Shown here in pieces: positions 29,502 through 38,282 of a stretch of 45,934 nt of DNA. The stretch comes from Nocardia gamkensis NBRC 108242. GTDB taxonomy: Bacteria; Actinomycetota; Actinomycetes; Mycobacteriales; Mycobacteriaceae. The stretch spans positions 1-45,934 of the forward strand of contig NZ_BDBM01000060.1 in NCBI RefSeq assembly GCF_001612985.1. Direction: 5' to 3'. Position numbers and translations under genes: made by a program. The notes beneath the pieces were generated by a model that saw only the letters and a list, made by a program, of their open reading frames with translations, was not told the DNA's origin and made no database searches. How positions within the stretch are numbered: the stretch's first letter is position 1; the number at the start of each line of letters is the position of its first letter.

Positions 29502-29959
29502 CGACTACCCGGAGCGCTACATGCCCGGATGGACTCGACCACAACCATTCCGGACGGACGAAACCGGTCCCGGGGTGCCTCTATCCAATGCCTGACAGCG
29601 CCGGACTCGGCTGTGGGCGACGGCAGTGCAACCGTGCCGCCCTCCCGGACAATCGACACGTCGAGCCGAAACATCTCCGCGAAAAGCCGTGTGTCGTCTG
29701 GAAGATCCTGCCGCACAATGTAGGTCCACCTGTTCGAGCGAGGATGCGCCACGATCGGCCCTGTCGCATCCCTGCGGCGCTGCATGACTTGCCTGACGGC
29801 TCGCCCTAACGGAGCGGGCATTGTCAACGCTCCGACGTGTGACGCGCGCATGATGATACGCCCCAGCTCGGGTGGGTCGATCACAGCGGGCAGATCACAC
29901 ACGCGCCGGTAGAAGTGGCAGCGAGACCGGGGTGTGTCCCCGAAAGGTATGTGTGCCAT
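29498..29959 (-). CDS. Conserved-looking actinobacterial protein of unknown function
   Basis: 153 residues from an ATG preceded by GAGG. Notable blocks: VCDLPAVIDPPELGRIIM, GPIVAHPRSNRWTYIVR, DDTRLFAEMFRLDVSIVREG and WIEAPRDRFRPSGMVVVESI. I associate the AHPRSxRWTY block with small proteins encoded opposite XRE/TPR regulators in nocardiae and streptomycetes, but know no function. It is the first gene of the minus-strand cluster and is divergent from the XRE regulator across about 200 bases. Confidence 0.72.
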   Translation of the reverse strand: MAHIPFGDTPRSRCHFYRRVCDLPAVIDPPELGRIIMRASHVGALTMPAPLGRAVRQVMQRRRDATGPIVAHPRSNRWTYIVRQDLPDDTRLFAEMFRLDVSIVREGGTVALPSPTAESGAVRHWIEAPRDRFRPSGMVVVESIRACSAPGSR

Positions 29960-30002
29960 CGATGTTGGGCCTCTTGGTCAGGTTGCTCGGCGTTGGTGTG
30001 CG

Positions 30003-30050
30003 CCCGCCGCCGGGGAGCCGATCAAGGCATCGCATCGACCCGGCGGCGGG
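30003..30050. promoter_or_regulatory. GC-rich hairpin in the divergent gap before the XRE gene
   Basis: CCCGCCGCCGGG (30003-30014) and CCCGGCGGCGGG (30039-30050) are perfect 12-base arms with a 24-nt loop. It lies 44 bases upstream of the minus-strand cluster's first start, in its leader if transcription begins further out. Two CGTACG hexamers at 30110-30115 and 30121-30126, nearer the XRE gene, may be an operator. Confidence 0.5.
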
Positions 30051-30157
30051 GCTCTTCCAGCTTGTCCGCGCTGAGCATGTGATCCCAGGTACAGAACTCG
30101 ACCCGAGGTCGTACGCTTCTCGTACGGACCGTTGGAGGCACGGGCGAGGGGCGGGTA

Positions 30158-31513
30158 ATGATCGTCAGCACGTGGACACGGAAAGAAGTCCGAGCCCTGC
30201 GCGAAGTTGGTTTGCGCATGACACAAGAAGAGTTCGCGGAGAAAGTCGGATTTCAGACCGCGACTGTGCAGAAGTGGGAGCAGAAGGCTACAACTGAGCG
30301 TCCGGTCAAGGGGCGGTCGGCCGAAGCACTCGACACGGTTTACGACTGCCTCGAACCGGCGCAGCGGGAGCGGTTCTGGCACCAGTTGGCAGGTATACCT
30401 TCGCAAACCGCAGGGCATCCTGTTCCGGGCAGCACAGAAACCATTCAGTCCGAACAGGCCAATGCTGGTGACGGTGCGGTCGGTCTGCATGTGCGGGAAG
30501 TCGAGGACGACGTGAAGCGGCGTGAGTTCAACAAGCTAGCTACGGTAGGCGCTGTCGCGGTGCTCATCCCGGACAGCTTCGGCCGAATCGGTATGAGTGA
30601 CGTTCAGCGGCTGTCGGCCGATGTCGACGCACTCGATCAGGAGGATCAGCGCACAGGCGGTGCGCAATTGGTCGGTCTTGCCGTCGAAAAGCTGACGCAC
30701 GCCTTGGACCGGCTGCAAACCGGTGTATTCGATTCCACTACTGGCAGTGCCTTCACCAAGGCGACCGGAGAACTTGCCGTGCTCGCCGGGTGGTTGGCCT
30801 ACGACGCAGACCGGCACCGCCTTGCGCGCCGGTGCTTTGCTGATGCCATGGCGCTCGGCACCGAAGCCAATGATGATGATCTCATCGCACACACTTGCCT
30901 GTACGCGGCGAATCAATCCAGCTCCCTTGCACGCGCCGGTCGAGGAGGAAGCCCGCACAAAGCACTGCAACTGGCCGATCGTGCCCGCACTCTCATGCGC
31001 GGTCGGCCACCAGGTCGGATACATGCCTTGATCGCCGTTCGTGAGGCGCAGGCCTACGGAGTGCTCGGTGATCGAATGGCATTCGGGCGTGCTATCGCGA
31101 CTGCCTGGCGAGAGTTGGATCAGGCCATGCAGTCCGAACCGCTGGAGGAAGTTCCGCAGTGGCTGCGATTCGTAACTTACTCGGAGATCGCCGACCACGA
31201 GGCCCGCGGCTATGCGGACATAGGCGACCTGCGCCAATCTGTCGAACTGTACGCGGCTGCCGTCGACCACCCTGCGGCGATGCGTAACGCCACAATCGTC
31301 CGCGCATGGTCGGCCGCTACCAGGGCTCGCCTCGGCGATATCACCGGCGCGCTCGAGCATGGGTTCCCGGCGTTGTCGGAACTGTCTGCCATCGCATCGA
31401 CACGCACACTGCGCCGCCTCGAGCCGGTTCGAACAGCAGTCGATCGGTTGCCCGCCGGTGCGGAGTTCCGCGAGTTGTACGACTCCCTGACGCAGAAGGC
31501 GGTGATCATATGA
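30158..31513 (+). CDS. XRE-family regulator with C-terminal TPR-like domain
   Basis: 451 residues, ATG preceded by a GGGGCGGG stretch. Residues 8-50 are the Cro/cI-type helix-turn-helix (VRALREVGLRMTQEEFAEKV, FQTATVQKWEQK). A KRREFNKLATVGAVAVL hinge near 118 is typical of actinobacterial regulators of this type. Residues 150-450 are helical repeats resembling TPRs. It overlaps a GNAT gene by ATGA and is divergent from the four unknown genes, which it probably controls. Confidence 0.88.
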   Translation: MIVSTWTRKEVRALREVGLRMTQEEFAEKVGFQTATVQKWEQKATTERPVKGRSAEALDTVYDCLEPAQRERFWHQLAGIPSQTAGHPVPGSTETIQSEQANAGDGAVGLHVREVEDDVKRREFNKLATVGAVAVLIPDSFGRIGMSDVQRLSADVDALDQEDQRTGGAQLVGLAVEKLTHALDRLQTGVFDSTTGSAFTKATGELAVLAGWLAYDADRHRLARRCFADAMALGTEANDDDLIAHTCLYAANQSSSLARAGRGGSPHKALQLADRARTLMRGRPPGRIHALIAVREAQAYGVLGDRMAFGRAIATAWRELDQAMQSEPLEEVPQWLRFVTYSEIADHEARGYADIGDLRQSVELYAAAVDHPAAMRNATIVRAWSAATRARLGDITGALEHGFPALSELSAIASTRTLRRLEPVRTAVDRLPAGAEFRELYDSLTQKAVII

Positions 31514-32082
31514 CCGGCTTGCCGGATGGCGTGAAATTCGAGCACTACACAGCGGCCGAAGCACGCGCGCGAAGAGAGATCGTCGAGTATGTCTACCGCC
31601 GTTCATACGTCGATGCCATCGCCTCTGGAGATCCGTTCGATTCGCCTTCGGAGTTCATGCGCCGGTTCGATTCCTACACCGGTCCCCGTGGCAGCGGGTT
31701 CGCGTATGTGCTTGCCCGAGTCGACGGCGAACCTGCCGGTCAAATCTGGGGATGGCCGCTACCCCCGAACGCGCGATGGTGGACAGGACTGCATCTCGAC
31801 AGCGGCGACCTGGAGAAATTCACTACCGAAGACGGTGCGCGCACGTTCGGTCTCAGCGAAATCATGGTGTGCGCGGAATATGCCGGGCAGGGCATAGCGC
31901 GGGCGATGCATGACGAACTACTGGGTTCCCGAACCGAACAGCGCGCGACACTGCTCGTCGAAGCGGACAACGAGCGCGCCTACGAGCGCTATCTGCGTTG
32001 GGGCTGGGAAAGAGTCGGGTGGCTTCGCCCATCGTGGCCTGACGCCCCGCGTTTCGATGTGCTGATCCACGAGTTGCGCTGA
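31510..32082 (+). CDS. GNAT-family N-acetyltransferase
   Basis: 190 residues, start overlapping the XRE stop (ATGA). LSEIMVCAEYAGQGIARAMH carries the acetyl-CoA-binding motif A (QxxGxA-type, with AGQGIA), and ATLLVEADNERAYERYLRWG is motif B with the usual Asn/Ala-Tyr pattern. The substrate could be a small molecule or the regulator itself. XRE-TPR plus GNAT gene pairs recur in actinomycetes, so they probably act together. Confidence 0.88.
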   Translation: MTGLPDGVKFEHYTAAEARARREIVEYVYRRSYVDAIASGDPFDSPSEFMRRFDSYTGPRGSGFAYVLARVDGEPAGQIWGWPLPPNARWWTGLHLDSGDLEKFTTEDGARTFGLSEIMVCAEYAGQGIARAMHDELLGSRTEQRATLLVEADNERAYERYLRWGWERVGWLRPSWPDAPRFDVLIHELR

Positions 32083-32104
32083 GCGGAAAGACCAAAGATC
32101 CGTC

Positions 32105-32635
32105 TCAGTGGGTCGGCGGCGCGATCTGCCAGTGCTCCTGTAGCGCGCCCGCGATCTGCGGGAGCACGGTCACCGGAATGCGCTTGCGCCGCAGGATCGC
32201 CCTTATCTCCGTGACCTGATCGCGTTTGCGCAGGTCGTAGGCGCCCGCGACGGGGCGGACCACCGGCGGGATGGACAGCAGCACCAGCTCGCCGTGCGGC
32301 TCGTCGCCACCGGACAGATCCAGCGCCAGCGACCAGCGGGAGCGCTCGTCGAGGGTGAAGCGCCCGGCCACCACCCGGTCCCACGAGATGCTGGAGACCG
32401 TCCACGGCTTGCGCCGGTAGATGGCGTGGTCGGTGAGCACGATGGCGTCCCTGGTGAACAACGCGGCCAGCACCGCGATACCGACGACGGCTCCGGCCAG
32501 CAGTCCGGTGAACACCCGGTTCACCCCGAACGCGGCGACGAACGAGCCGCAGATCGTGACGGTCGCCAGGATGCCGAACACGCTGTAGAGCGCGGCGCGC
32601 TGGGTCGGGACCACACCTGCCCGCACCGTTGTCAT
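32105..32635 (-). CDS. PH-domain membrane protein
   Basis: 176 residues from the ATG with an AGGTGAG site. Two hydrophobic helices (about 16-35 and 43-62) precede a bacterial PH-like domain (IVLTDHAIYRRKPWTVSSIS, DRVVAGRFTLDERSRWSLAL, GELVLLSIPPVVRPVAGAYD). Such proteins sit in the inner membrane with the PH domain in the cytoplasm; the function is unknown. It lies 101 bases downstream of encapsulin on the same strand. Confidence 0.75.
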   Translation of the reverse strand: MTTVRAGVVPTQRAALYSVFGILATVTICGSFVAAFGVNRVFTGLLAGAVVGIAVLAALFTRDAIVLTDHAIYRRKPWTVSSISWDRVVAGRFTLDERSRWSLALDLSGGDEPHGELVLLSIPPVVRPVAGAYDLRKRDQVTEIRAILRRKRIPVTVLPQIAGALQEHWQIAPPTH

Positions 32636-32736
32636 CTCACCTACCTGCCTCGGGCGCATTTCCGGCTCACGCTACCGCGTCGCGCACCGGCGCACACCTG
32701 GCGGTTTCCCAGATGTGGCCGATGCGCGGGCGGTGC

Positions 32737-33537
32737 TCAGACGGTGAGCGGGACCGCGGCCTCCGCGGTGTACACCAGGAACGTCAGGCTCTGCTGGAAG
32801 TACAGCTGGACCGAGGTGCTGTCGTGCGACAGGTAGCCGACGGACAGGTCCTGCCCGATGCGCAGATCGAAGTCGCCGCCACGGGTGGTGAGCACGATCG
32901 CGCCGTCGATGGCGGGCGCCCAGATGATCTCGCCTTCCGGGATCAGGCGCTCGATGTGCGTGCGGATCATGTGGCCGTGATCGGAGGTCTCGCTGACCGC
33001 CGTGAACAGGTCGGCGCTGAGCAGCACCGAGTACGGTCCGTCGACGCCCGCCAGCCGCAGCGCGCTCAACGCTTGCGCGATCGCCTCGGGGACCAGCCGG
33101 GTGTCGCCGGGCAGCGTGATCGGCTCGTTGGACGCACTCGCGCGGATGCCGGTGATGTGCGCGGCCGGATATCCCTCGAAGATCGCCCGGTCCTCGGCGA
33201 ACGCGATCTTCTTCGCGGCGTCCTTCACCGGATCCAGGTCGGCGTCCTGGGCGCCGCGCTCCACGTTGTCGAGTTCCTCGCGGGAGAGCGTGAACGGCAC
33301 GCGCAGTTCGACCAGCGGCGCGACCACCCGCTGACGGGCGAACACTCCGGAGCCGGGGGAGTCGATCGGTGTGGTGTGCCCGGTGCCCACCGCGGAGTAG
33401 TCGACGCCGTGCGGGCCGGAAAGGTCGACGACGCGCCGGCCCGCGATGTGCCGCTTGAAGGTACGCGTCGCCTCCTCCTCGATGGCCGCCCACGCCTCGG
33501 CGGTGATCGGCGCTAGTTCGCGATGGAGGTTGTTCAT
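32737..33537 (-). CDS. enc: Encapsulin (family 1 nanocompartment shell protein)
   Basis: 266 residues, the family's usual size. The N-terminus NNLHRELAPITAEAWAAIEE and segments RRVVDLSGPHGVDYSAVGTG, DRAIFEGYPAAHITGIRASA and YSVLLSADLFTAVSETSDHG are characteristic of the HK97-fold shell subunit. Subunits assemble into a hollow icosahedral compartment that loads cargo through a C-terminal peptide. The start overlaps the stop of the DyP peroxidase gene (ATGA), whose product carries that peptide. Confidence 0.96.
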   Translation of the reverse strand: MNNLHRELAPITAEAWAAIEEEATRTFKRHIAGRRVVDLSGPHGVDYSAVGTGHTTPIDSPGSGVFARQRVVAPLVELRVPFTLSREELDNVERGAQDADLDPVKDAAKKIAFAEDRAIFEGYPAAHITGIRASASNEPITLPGDTRLVPEAIAQALSALRLAGVDGPYSVLLSADLFTAVSETSDHGHMIRTHIERLIPEGEIIWAPAIDGAIVLTTRGGDFDLRIGQDLSVGYLSHDSTSVQLYFQQSLTFLVYTAEAAVPLTV

Positions 33538-34586
33538 GACCGGGTGCTCCTTTTCAACGAGCCGATACCGAGGGCGCCGTCGCCCGAGGGCACGGCGGTG
33601 CCGGACAGTTCTGCCGAATCGGCGGTGTCCACCGGCACCGCGGCTTCCGCCGTCTCCCGTGGCGCCGGTGGCAGATCGTCGAGGAAATCGACGCTGGGTG
33701 CGAAGAACGAGGTGCCGGTGCGGGCGACGGAGAAATCCAGGATGCGGTCGTAGGCGGCCTCGCCGGTGCCGAGGAACATGCGGGTGAGCATGCGCTCGGT
33801 GACGCTCGGCGTGGCCGCGTACGCGATGTAGTAGGTGCCGAAGACCCCCTCCCGCACGCTGCCGAAGGGCATGTTGCCGCGCAGGATCTGGCGTTCGGTG
33901 CCGTCCGGATCGATCAGTGTGTTCATCTCGACGTGCGAGTCGGCCGGCTTGATCTCGTCGGGGAGTTCGAAGTCGTCCAGCTTGGTGCGGCCGATCACGC
34001 GCTCCTGCTCTTCGACCGACAGCGCGCGCCAGTCCGCCAGCGGGTGGGTGTACTTCTGCACGATCACGTAGCTGCCGCCGGCGAATCGCGGGTCCTCGTC
34101 GCCCACCAGCGCGGCCGCGGCGGCCGCTCGGCCCTCCGGGTTCTCGGTGCCGTCCACGAAACCGAGCAGGTCGCGCTGCTCGAAATAGCGGAAGCCGACG
34201 GTCTCGTCCACGATCGTGCCCGCGCCCGCCAGCCGGTCGCCGATGGCCATGGCCAGTTCGAAGCAGGCGTCCTGCACTTCGGACTTGATGTGGAACAGCA
34301 GGTCGCCCGGTGTCGCGGGCGCGGTGTGGCGTGCGCCGACGTAACCGGGGAACGGATGCAGCTCAGCGGGTTTCGGCCCGGCGAAGAGGCGGTCCCACGC
34401 GTCCGAGCCGATCGACGTGACGCAGGTCAGGTTCGCGCCCGGCAGGCGGAAGCCCACCGAGCGGCGCAGGCCGGTGATGTCGGCGAGCAGGTCGCGGACC
34501 GCCGCTTCGCCGCCCTCGTCGATCGTGGCGACCAGGAAGATCGCGGACGGCGTGAGCGGTTCGAGGATCGGCTGCGGCTCACCCAT
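33534..34586 (-). CDS. DyP-type peroxidase, encapsulin cargo
   Basis: 350 residues from the ATG at 34586 (a GTG three codons earlier is possible). The DyP signature is present: FRYFEQRDLLGFVDGTENPE includes the catalytic Asp of the GxxDG motif, and the heme-ligand region DSHVEMNTL and MFLGTGEAAYDRILDFS are typical. It oxidises organic substrates with H2O2 using heme. The C-terminus, after a low-complexity linker, ends ALGIGSLKRSTRS, matching the known encapsulin-loading peptide (SLGIGSLKG-type). It is coupled to the encapsulin gene, so it is packaged cargo. Confidence 0.95.
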   Translation of the reverse strand: MGEPQPILEPLTPSAIFLVATIDEGGEAAVRDLLADITGLRRSVGFRLPGANLTCVTSIGSDAWDRLFAGPKPAELHPFPGYVGARHTAPATPGDLLFHIKSEVQDACFELAMAIGDRLAGAGTIVDETVGFRYFEQRDLLGFVDGTENPEGRAAAAAALVGDEDPRFAGGSYVIVQKYTHPLADWRALSVEEQERVIGRTKLDDFELPDEIKPADSHVEMNTLIDPDGTERQILRGNMPFGSVREGVFGTYYIAYAATPSVTERMLTRMFLGTGEAAYDRILDFSVARTGTSFFAPSVDFLDDLPPAPRETAEAAVPVDTADSAELSGTAVPSGDGALGIGSLKRSTRS

Positions 34587-34641
34587 GATCGACACCCTAA
34601 CGCCCGGCCGGTCCGGCCGCGGTGCGGACCCGCGCGGGTGG

Positions 34642-34968
34642 CTACATCGCTACGGTCAGCAGGAACGCGACGTCATCGATCGCCTTCACGCTGTGGCGCG
34701 CCTTGGGCACCACGATCAGATCGCCTTCCGAGCCTTTCCATTCGTTGGCGCCGCTGAGCAGAACCAGGGTGCCGCTGAGCACCAGCAAGGTGGCTTCGCC
34801 CGCATTGTCGTGCTCGGCTAAGCTGTGCCCGGCCTTCAGGCCGACCACCGTCTGGCGCAGCGAATGCGCATGGCCGCCATAGAGTGTCTGGGAACTGCGC
34901 CCGCTCGTGGCGATGGTCGCCAGCTTCAGTTGCTGGCGCGCTACCGCAGTCAGCGATTTCTTTTCCAT
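34642..34968 (-). CDS. Small single-domain cupin protein
   Basis: 108 residues from the ATG with AAAGG upstream; longer in-frame extensions lack support. A beta-barrel cupin is visible: HSLRQTVVGLKAGHSLAEHD, NAGEATLLVLSGTLVLLSGA and GDLIVVPKARHSVKAIDD, with metal-binding-type His and Glu residues. It probably binds a metal or small ligand. It lies just upstream of the DyP gene on the same strand, with a 55-base gap. Confidence 0.82.
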   Translation of the reverse strand: MEKKSLTAVARQQLKLATIATSGRSSQTLYGGHAHSLRQTVVGLKAGHSLAEHDNAGEATLLVLSGTLVLLSGANEWKGSEGDLIVVPKARHSVKAIDDVAFLLTVAM

Positions 34969-35166
34969 GGACCGCCTTTCGCAGATCACCACAGCCGATG
35001 CCGGGCTGGTGGCAACGGCTCGAGGCGTTCGGCCGGACACGCGTCCGCCCGCCGCATATCGAGGAGTATGCCCGAGTCGGCCGCGGAGCGGGCCGGGTTT
35101 CACCGGCCCCGGTCCTGACGTCGGCGTTCAGGGCCGCACGCGGCGTGGCGCCCACCGGGTTCTCCG

Positions 35167-35673
35167 CTAGGCGGGCCGCTGCCGGGTGTAGTGCCGGATG
35201 CGGAAGCGCAGACCGGTGGCCGAGGTGCGCCAAGGCTCCGGAACGTCGGGCCGCCACTCCGGTCCGATCGACGGCGCGAAAGCGTCGCCCTCGACCACGG
35301 TGTCGATCTCGGTGACGCGCAGGTCGGTCGCGAACTCCAGCGCGGCGCGGTAGATCTCACCGCCGCCCGCGACCCACACCGCGTCCGGGGCGCAGGCGGC
35401 CAGCGCCTCGGGCACCGACGACATGCGCTCGGCGCCTTCGGCCGACCAGTCGGGCTGCCTGGTCACCACGATGTTGCGCCGACCGGCCAGCGGCCGGAAC
35501 CGCGGCGGCAGCGAGTCCCAGGTCCGGCGGCCCATCACCACGGGATGACCCCAGGTCACGTCCTTGAAGTGCGCCATGTCCTCGGGCAGCCGCCAGGGAA
35601 TGGTGTTGCGGAACCCGATCACCCCGTCCAGGGTCTGTGCCCAGATGAGCCCGATCGTGCGGCTTTCGCTCAC
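35167..35673 (-). CDS. folA: Dihydrofolate reductase
   Basis: 168 residues from a GTG that overlaps the thyA stop (GTGA). The DHFR pattern is complete: IGLIWAQTLDGVIGFRNTIP, WRLPEDMAHFKDVTWGHPVV, MGRRTWDSLPPRFRPLAGR, NIVVTRQ and VWVAGGGEIYRAAL. It reduces dihydrofolate to tetrahydrofolate with NADPH, recycling the dihydrofolate produced by the upstream thymidylate synthase. Confidence 0.97.
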   Translation of the reverse strand: MSESRTIGLIWAQTLDGVIGFRNTIPWRLPEDMAHFKDVTWGHPVVMGRRTWDSLPPRFRPLAGRRNIVVTRQPDWSAEGAERMSSVPEALAACAPDAVWVAGGGEIYRAALEFATDLRVTEIDTVVEGDAFAPSIGPEWRPDVPEPWRTSATGLRFRIRHYTRQRPA

Positions 35674-36497
35674 ACCGCCACCGGGGCCTTGATGGCCGGA
35701 TGAGGGTCGTAGCCGACTACTTCCACGTCCTCGTAGCGGTAGTCGAACAGCGTCGGGGCGGGATGCAGCCGCAGCGTGGGGAACGGGCGTGGATCGCGGC
35801 CGAGCTGCTCGGTGACCTGGTCGAGGTGGTTGTCGTAGATGTGGCAGTCCCCGCCGGTCCAGATGAAGTCGCCGGGAGCCAGCTCGGTCTGCTGGGCGAC
35901 CATGTGGGTCAGCAGCGCGTAGCTGGCGATGTTGAACGGCACGCCGAGGAACAGGTCGGCGCTGCGCTGGTAGAGCTGGCAGGACAGCTTGCCCTCGGCG
36001 ACGTGGAACTGGAAGAACGCGTGGCAGGGCGCCAGCGCCATCTTGTCCAGGTCGGCGACGTTCCACGCCGAGACGATGATGCGCCGGGAATCCGGGTCGG
36101 TGCGCAGGGTTTGCAGCACCTGGGCGATCTGGTCGACGTGGGTGCCGTCGGGGGTCGGCCACGACCGCCACTGCACGCCGTAGACCGGGCCGAGCTCGCC
36201 GTCGGCGTCGGCCCATTCGTCCCAGATGGAGACGCCGTGGTCGCGCAGCCAGCCGACGTTGGAGTCGCCGCGCAGGAACCACAGCAACTCGTAGACGATC
36301 GACTTCAGATGCACCTTCTTCGTGGTGACCAGCGGGAAGCCCGCCGCGAGGTCGTAGCGCAACTGGTGGCCGAAGATGCTGCGCGTTCCGGTGCCGGTGC
36401 GGTCGGCCTTCTTCGAGCCGGACGCCAGCACCAGCCGCAGCAGGTCCTCGTACTGGGTGTCGGGGGCGGAAGCCGGATCGAGCGCGTCGTGAGCCAC
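35670..36497 (-). CDS. thyA: Thymidylate synthase
   Basis: 275 residues from a GTG at 36497; the open frame further upstream is antisense to cobF and is rejected. DRTGTGTRSIFGHQLRYDL, FPLVTTKKVHLKSIVYELLW, LAPCHAFFQFHV (catalytic Cys), QRSADLFLGVPFNIASYALL and GDCHIYDNHLDQV are all classical. It methylates dUMP to dTMP with methylene-tetrahydrofolate. It is the first gene of the thyA-folA operon. Confidence 0.98.
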   Translation of the reverse strand: MAHDALDPASAPDTQYEDLLRLVLASGSKKADRTGTGTRSIFGHQLRYDLAAGFPLVTTKKVHLKSIVYELLWFLRGDSNVGWLRDHGVSIWDEWADADGELGPVYGVQWRSWPTPDGTHVDQIAQVLQTLRTDPDSRRIIVSAWNVADLDKMALAPCHAFFQFHVAEGKLSCQLYQRSADLFLGVPFNIASYALLTHMVAQQTELAPGDFIWTGGDCHIYDNHLDQVTEQLGRDPRPFPTLRLHPAPTLFDYRYEDVEVVGYDPHPAIKAPVAV

Positions 36498-36605
36498 GTT
36501 CGGCAACTCTAGTCTTCGCCGTCGCGCGCGCGGCGAGCCGATCGGGCGCGTCCTCGGCCGCGCCTGGCGACCGGGGTCCTCCGCCCGCCTGGCAAGCTCG
36601 GGCCC

Positions 36606-37349
36606 ATGCGCAAGCTCTACGTGATCGGCATCGGTGCCGGTGATCCCGACCAGGTCACCGTGCAGGCGATCAAGGCGATGCGGCAGGTCGAGACGTTCTT
36701 CGTGATCGGTAAGGGCGAGGCGAAGCGGGAACTGGTCGACGTGCGGACGGCGATCCTGGACGCGCACACCGACCGGACCTACCGGATCGTCCCGATCGCC
36801 GATCCGCCGCGCGACCGGACGCCCGCCGACTACCTGGACGTGGTCGACGACTGGCACGATCGCCGGTCGGCGCTGCTGGAATCGGCGTTCGCCGCGTCCG
36901 ACGGCGTCGGCGGCATCCTGGTCTGGGGTGATCCCGCGCTCTACGACAGCACGCTGCGGATGGTCGAGCGGGTGCTCGCCCGCGGCGTGGTGCGCTTCGA
37001 CTACGAGGTGATTCCCGGTATCACCAGCGCGCAGGCGCTGGCCGCGCGGCATCGCGTCGTGCTGCACGGCATCGGTGAACCGGTGCGCATCACCACGGGT
37101 CGCCGCCTGCGCGAGGAGGGCCTCGGCGCCGAGAACGCGCTGGTGATGCTGGACGGCGACTGCTCGTTCACCGCGATTCCGGACGCGGATGTGCACATCT
37201 GGTGGGGCGCCTACCTCGGTATGCCGGACGAGACCCTGATCGAGGGACCGCTGCCCGCGGTGCGGGACGAGATCGTCCGGCGCCGCGCCGAGCTGCGCGA
37301 GCGCAAGGGCTGGATCATGGACATCTACTTGCTGCGTCGCGGCGGGTGA
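36606..37349 (+). CDS. cobF: Precorrin-6A synthase (deacetylating)
   Basis: 247 residues with the tetrapyrrole methyltransferase fold. KLYVIGIGAGDPDQVTVQAI is the N-terminal SAM-binding motif, GILVWGDPALYDSTLRMVER is the second conserved loop, and YEVIPGITSAQALAARHRV is the third. The length and the ADPPRDRTPADY-type centre fit CobF, which methylates C1 of precorrin-5 and releases acetate in aerobic cobalamin synthesis. No other cob genes are nearby. It is divergent from thyA. Confidence 0.93.
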   Translation: MRKLYVIGIGAGDPDQVTVQAIKAMRQVETFFVIGKGEAKRELVDVRTAILDAHTDRTYRIVPIADPPRDRTPADYLDVVDDWHDRRSALLESAFAASDGVGGILVWGDPALYDSTLRMVERVLARGVVRFDYEVIPGITSAQALAARHRVVLHGIGEPVRITTGRRLREEGLGAENALVMLDGDCSFTAIPDADVHIWWGAYLGMPDETLIEGPLPAVRDEIVRRRAELRERKGWIMDIYLLRRGG

Positions 37350-37403
37350 GCTGCCCGCGCGAGAACCGGCGGATTGTCGGTGCGGCTCGGTAGTCTGGAC
37401 CGC

Positions 37404-38273
37404 GTGCCAGAGCTACCGGAAGTGGAGGCGTTGGCTCAGTTCCTCCGGGAGCATGCGGTCGGCGCCGTAGTCGGCCGCGTCGACGTGGCCGCCCTCAGCG
37501 CCGTCAAGACGTTCGAGCCGCCGATCACCGCGCTGTCCGGTCGCGACGTCACCGGCGCGGGGCGCTGGGGCAAATTTCTCGGGATGGAGTGCGACGGGCT
37601 GTGGCTCGTCACCCACCTGTCGCGCGGTGGATGGCTGCGCTGGATCGACGAACCGAGCCCGACGCCGCCCAAGCCGGGCGGCAAGAGTCCGCTGGCGCTG
37701 CGGGTGCATTTCTTCACCCCCGAAGGAGCGACGCCCGCCTTCGACCTGACCGAAGCGGGCACGAAGAAGCGGCTCGCGGCGTACGTCGTGGCGGACCCGA
37801 AGGCGGTGCCCGGCATCGCCCGGCTCGGCCCCGACGCGCTGGAGGTGACCGAGGCCCAGTTCGCCGACATCCTGCACGGCACCTCGCAGCGGATCAAGAC
37901 CGCGATCGTGGACCAGGCGCTGTTGGCCGGTGTCGGCAACGCCTACTCCGACGAGATCCTGCACGCCGCGCGGATATCGCCGTTCGCGAACACGAAGACC
38001 CTGCCCGCCGACAAGGTGGCCGAGCTCTACACCGCCATGCGCGCGGTGCTCACCGACGCGGTGCGGCGATCGGTCGGCCAGGACGCCGCCCGCCTCAAAG
38101 GCGAGAAGCGTTCCGGCATGCGCGTGCACGCCAGGACCGGGCAGCCGTGCCCGGTCTGCGGCGACACCGTCCGCGAGGTCTCCTACTCCGAGCGGTCCTT
38201 CCAGTACTGCCCCACCTGTCAGACCGGCGGCAAGATCCTCGCGGACCGGCGGATGTCGCGCCTGCTGAAGTAG
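37404..38273 (+). CDS. Fpg/Nei-family DNA glycosylase/AP lyase
   Basis: 289 residues from the GTG at 37404, which yields the essential N-terminal Pro-Glu (PELPEVEAL) after Met removal. TSQRIKTAIVDQALLAGVGN and YSDEILHAARISPF form the helix-two-turn-helix. The C-terminus has a zinc finger with CPVC and CPTC pairs. It removes oxidised bases and cleaves the abasic site. LTHLSRGGWLRW and a Ser/Pro-rich insert (PSPTPPKPGGKS) suggest an Fpg/Nei paralogue rather than the main Fpg. Confidence 0.93.
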   Translation: MPELPEVEALAQFLREHAVGAVVGRVDVAALSAVKTFEPPITALSGRDVTGAGRWGKFLGMECDGLWLVTHLSRGGWLRWIDEPSPTPPKPGGKSPLALRVHFFTPEGATPAFDLTEAGTKKRLAAYVVADPKAVPGIARLGPDALEVTEAQFADILHGTSQRIKTAIVDQALLAGVGNAYSDEILHAARISPFANTKTLPADKVAELYTAMRAVLTDAVRRSVGQDAARLKGEKRSGMRVHARTGQPCPVCGDTVREVSYSERSFQYCPTCQTGGKILADRRMSRLLK

Positions 38274-38282
38274 TGGCCCGGC

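Noticed and set aside
35670..37196. Long N-terminal extension of thymidylate synthase
   Set aside because: The extra residues are antisense to cobF; the GTG at 36497 gives a protein of normal length.
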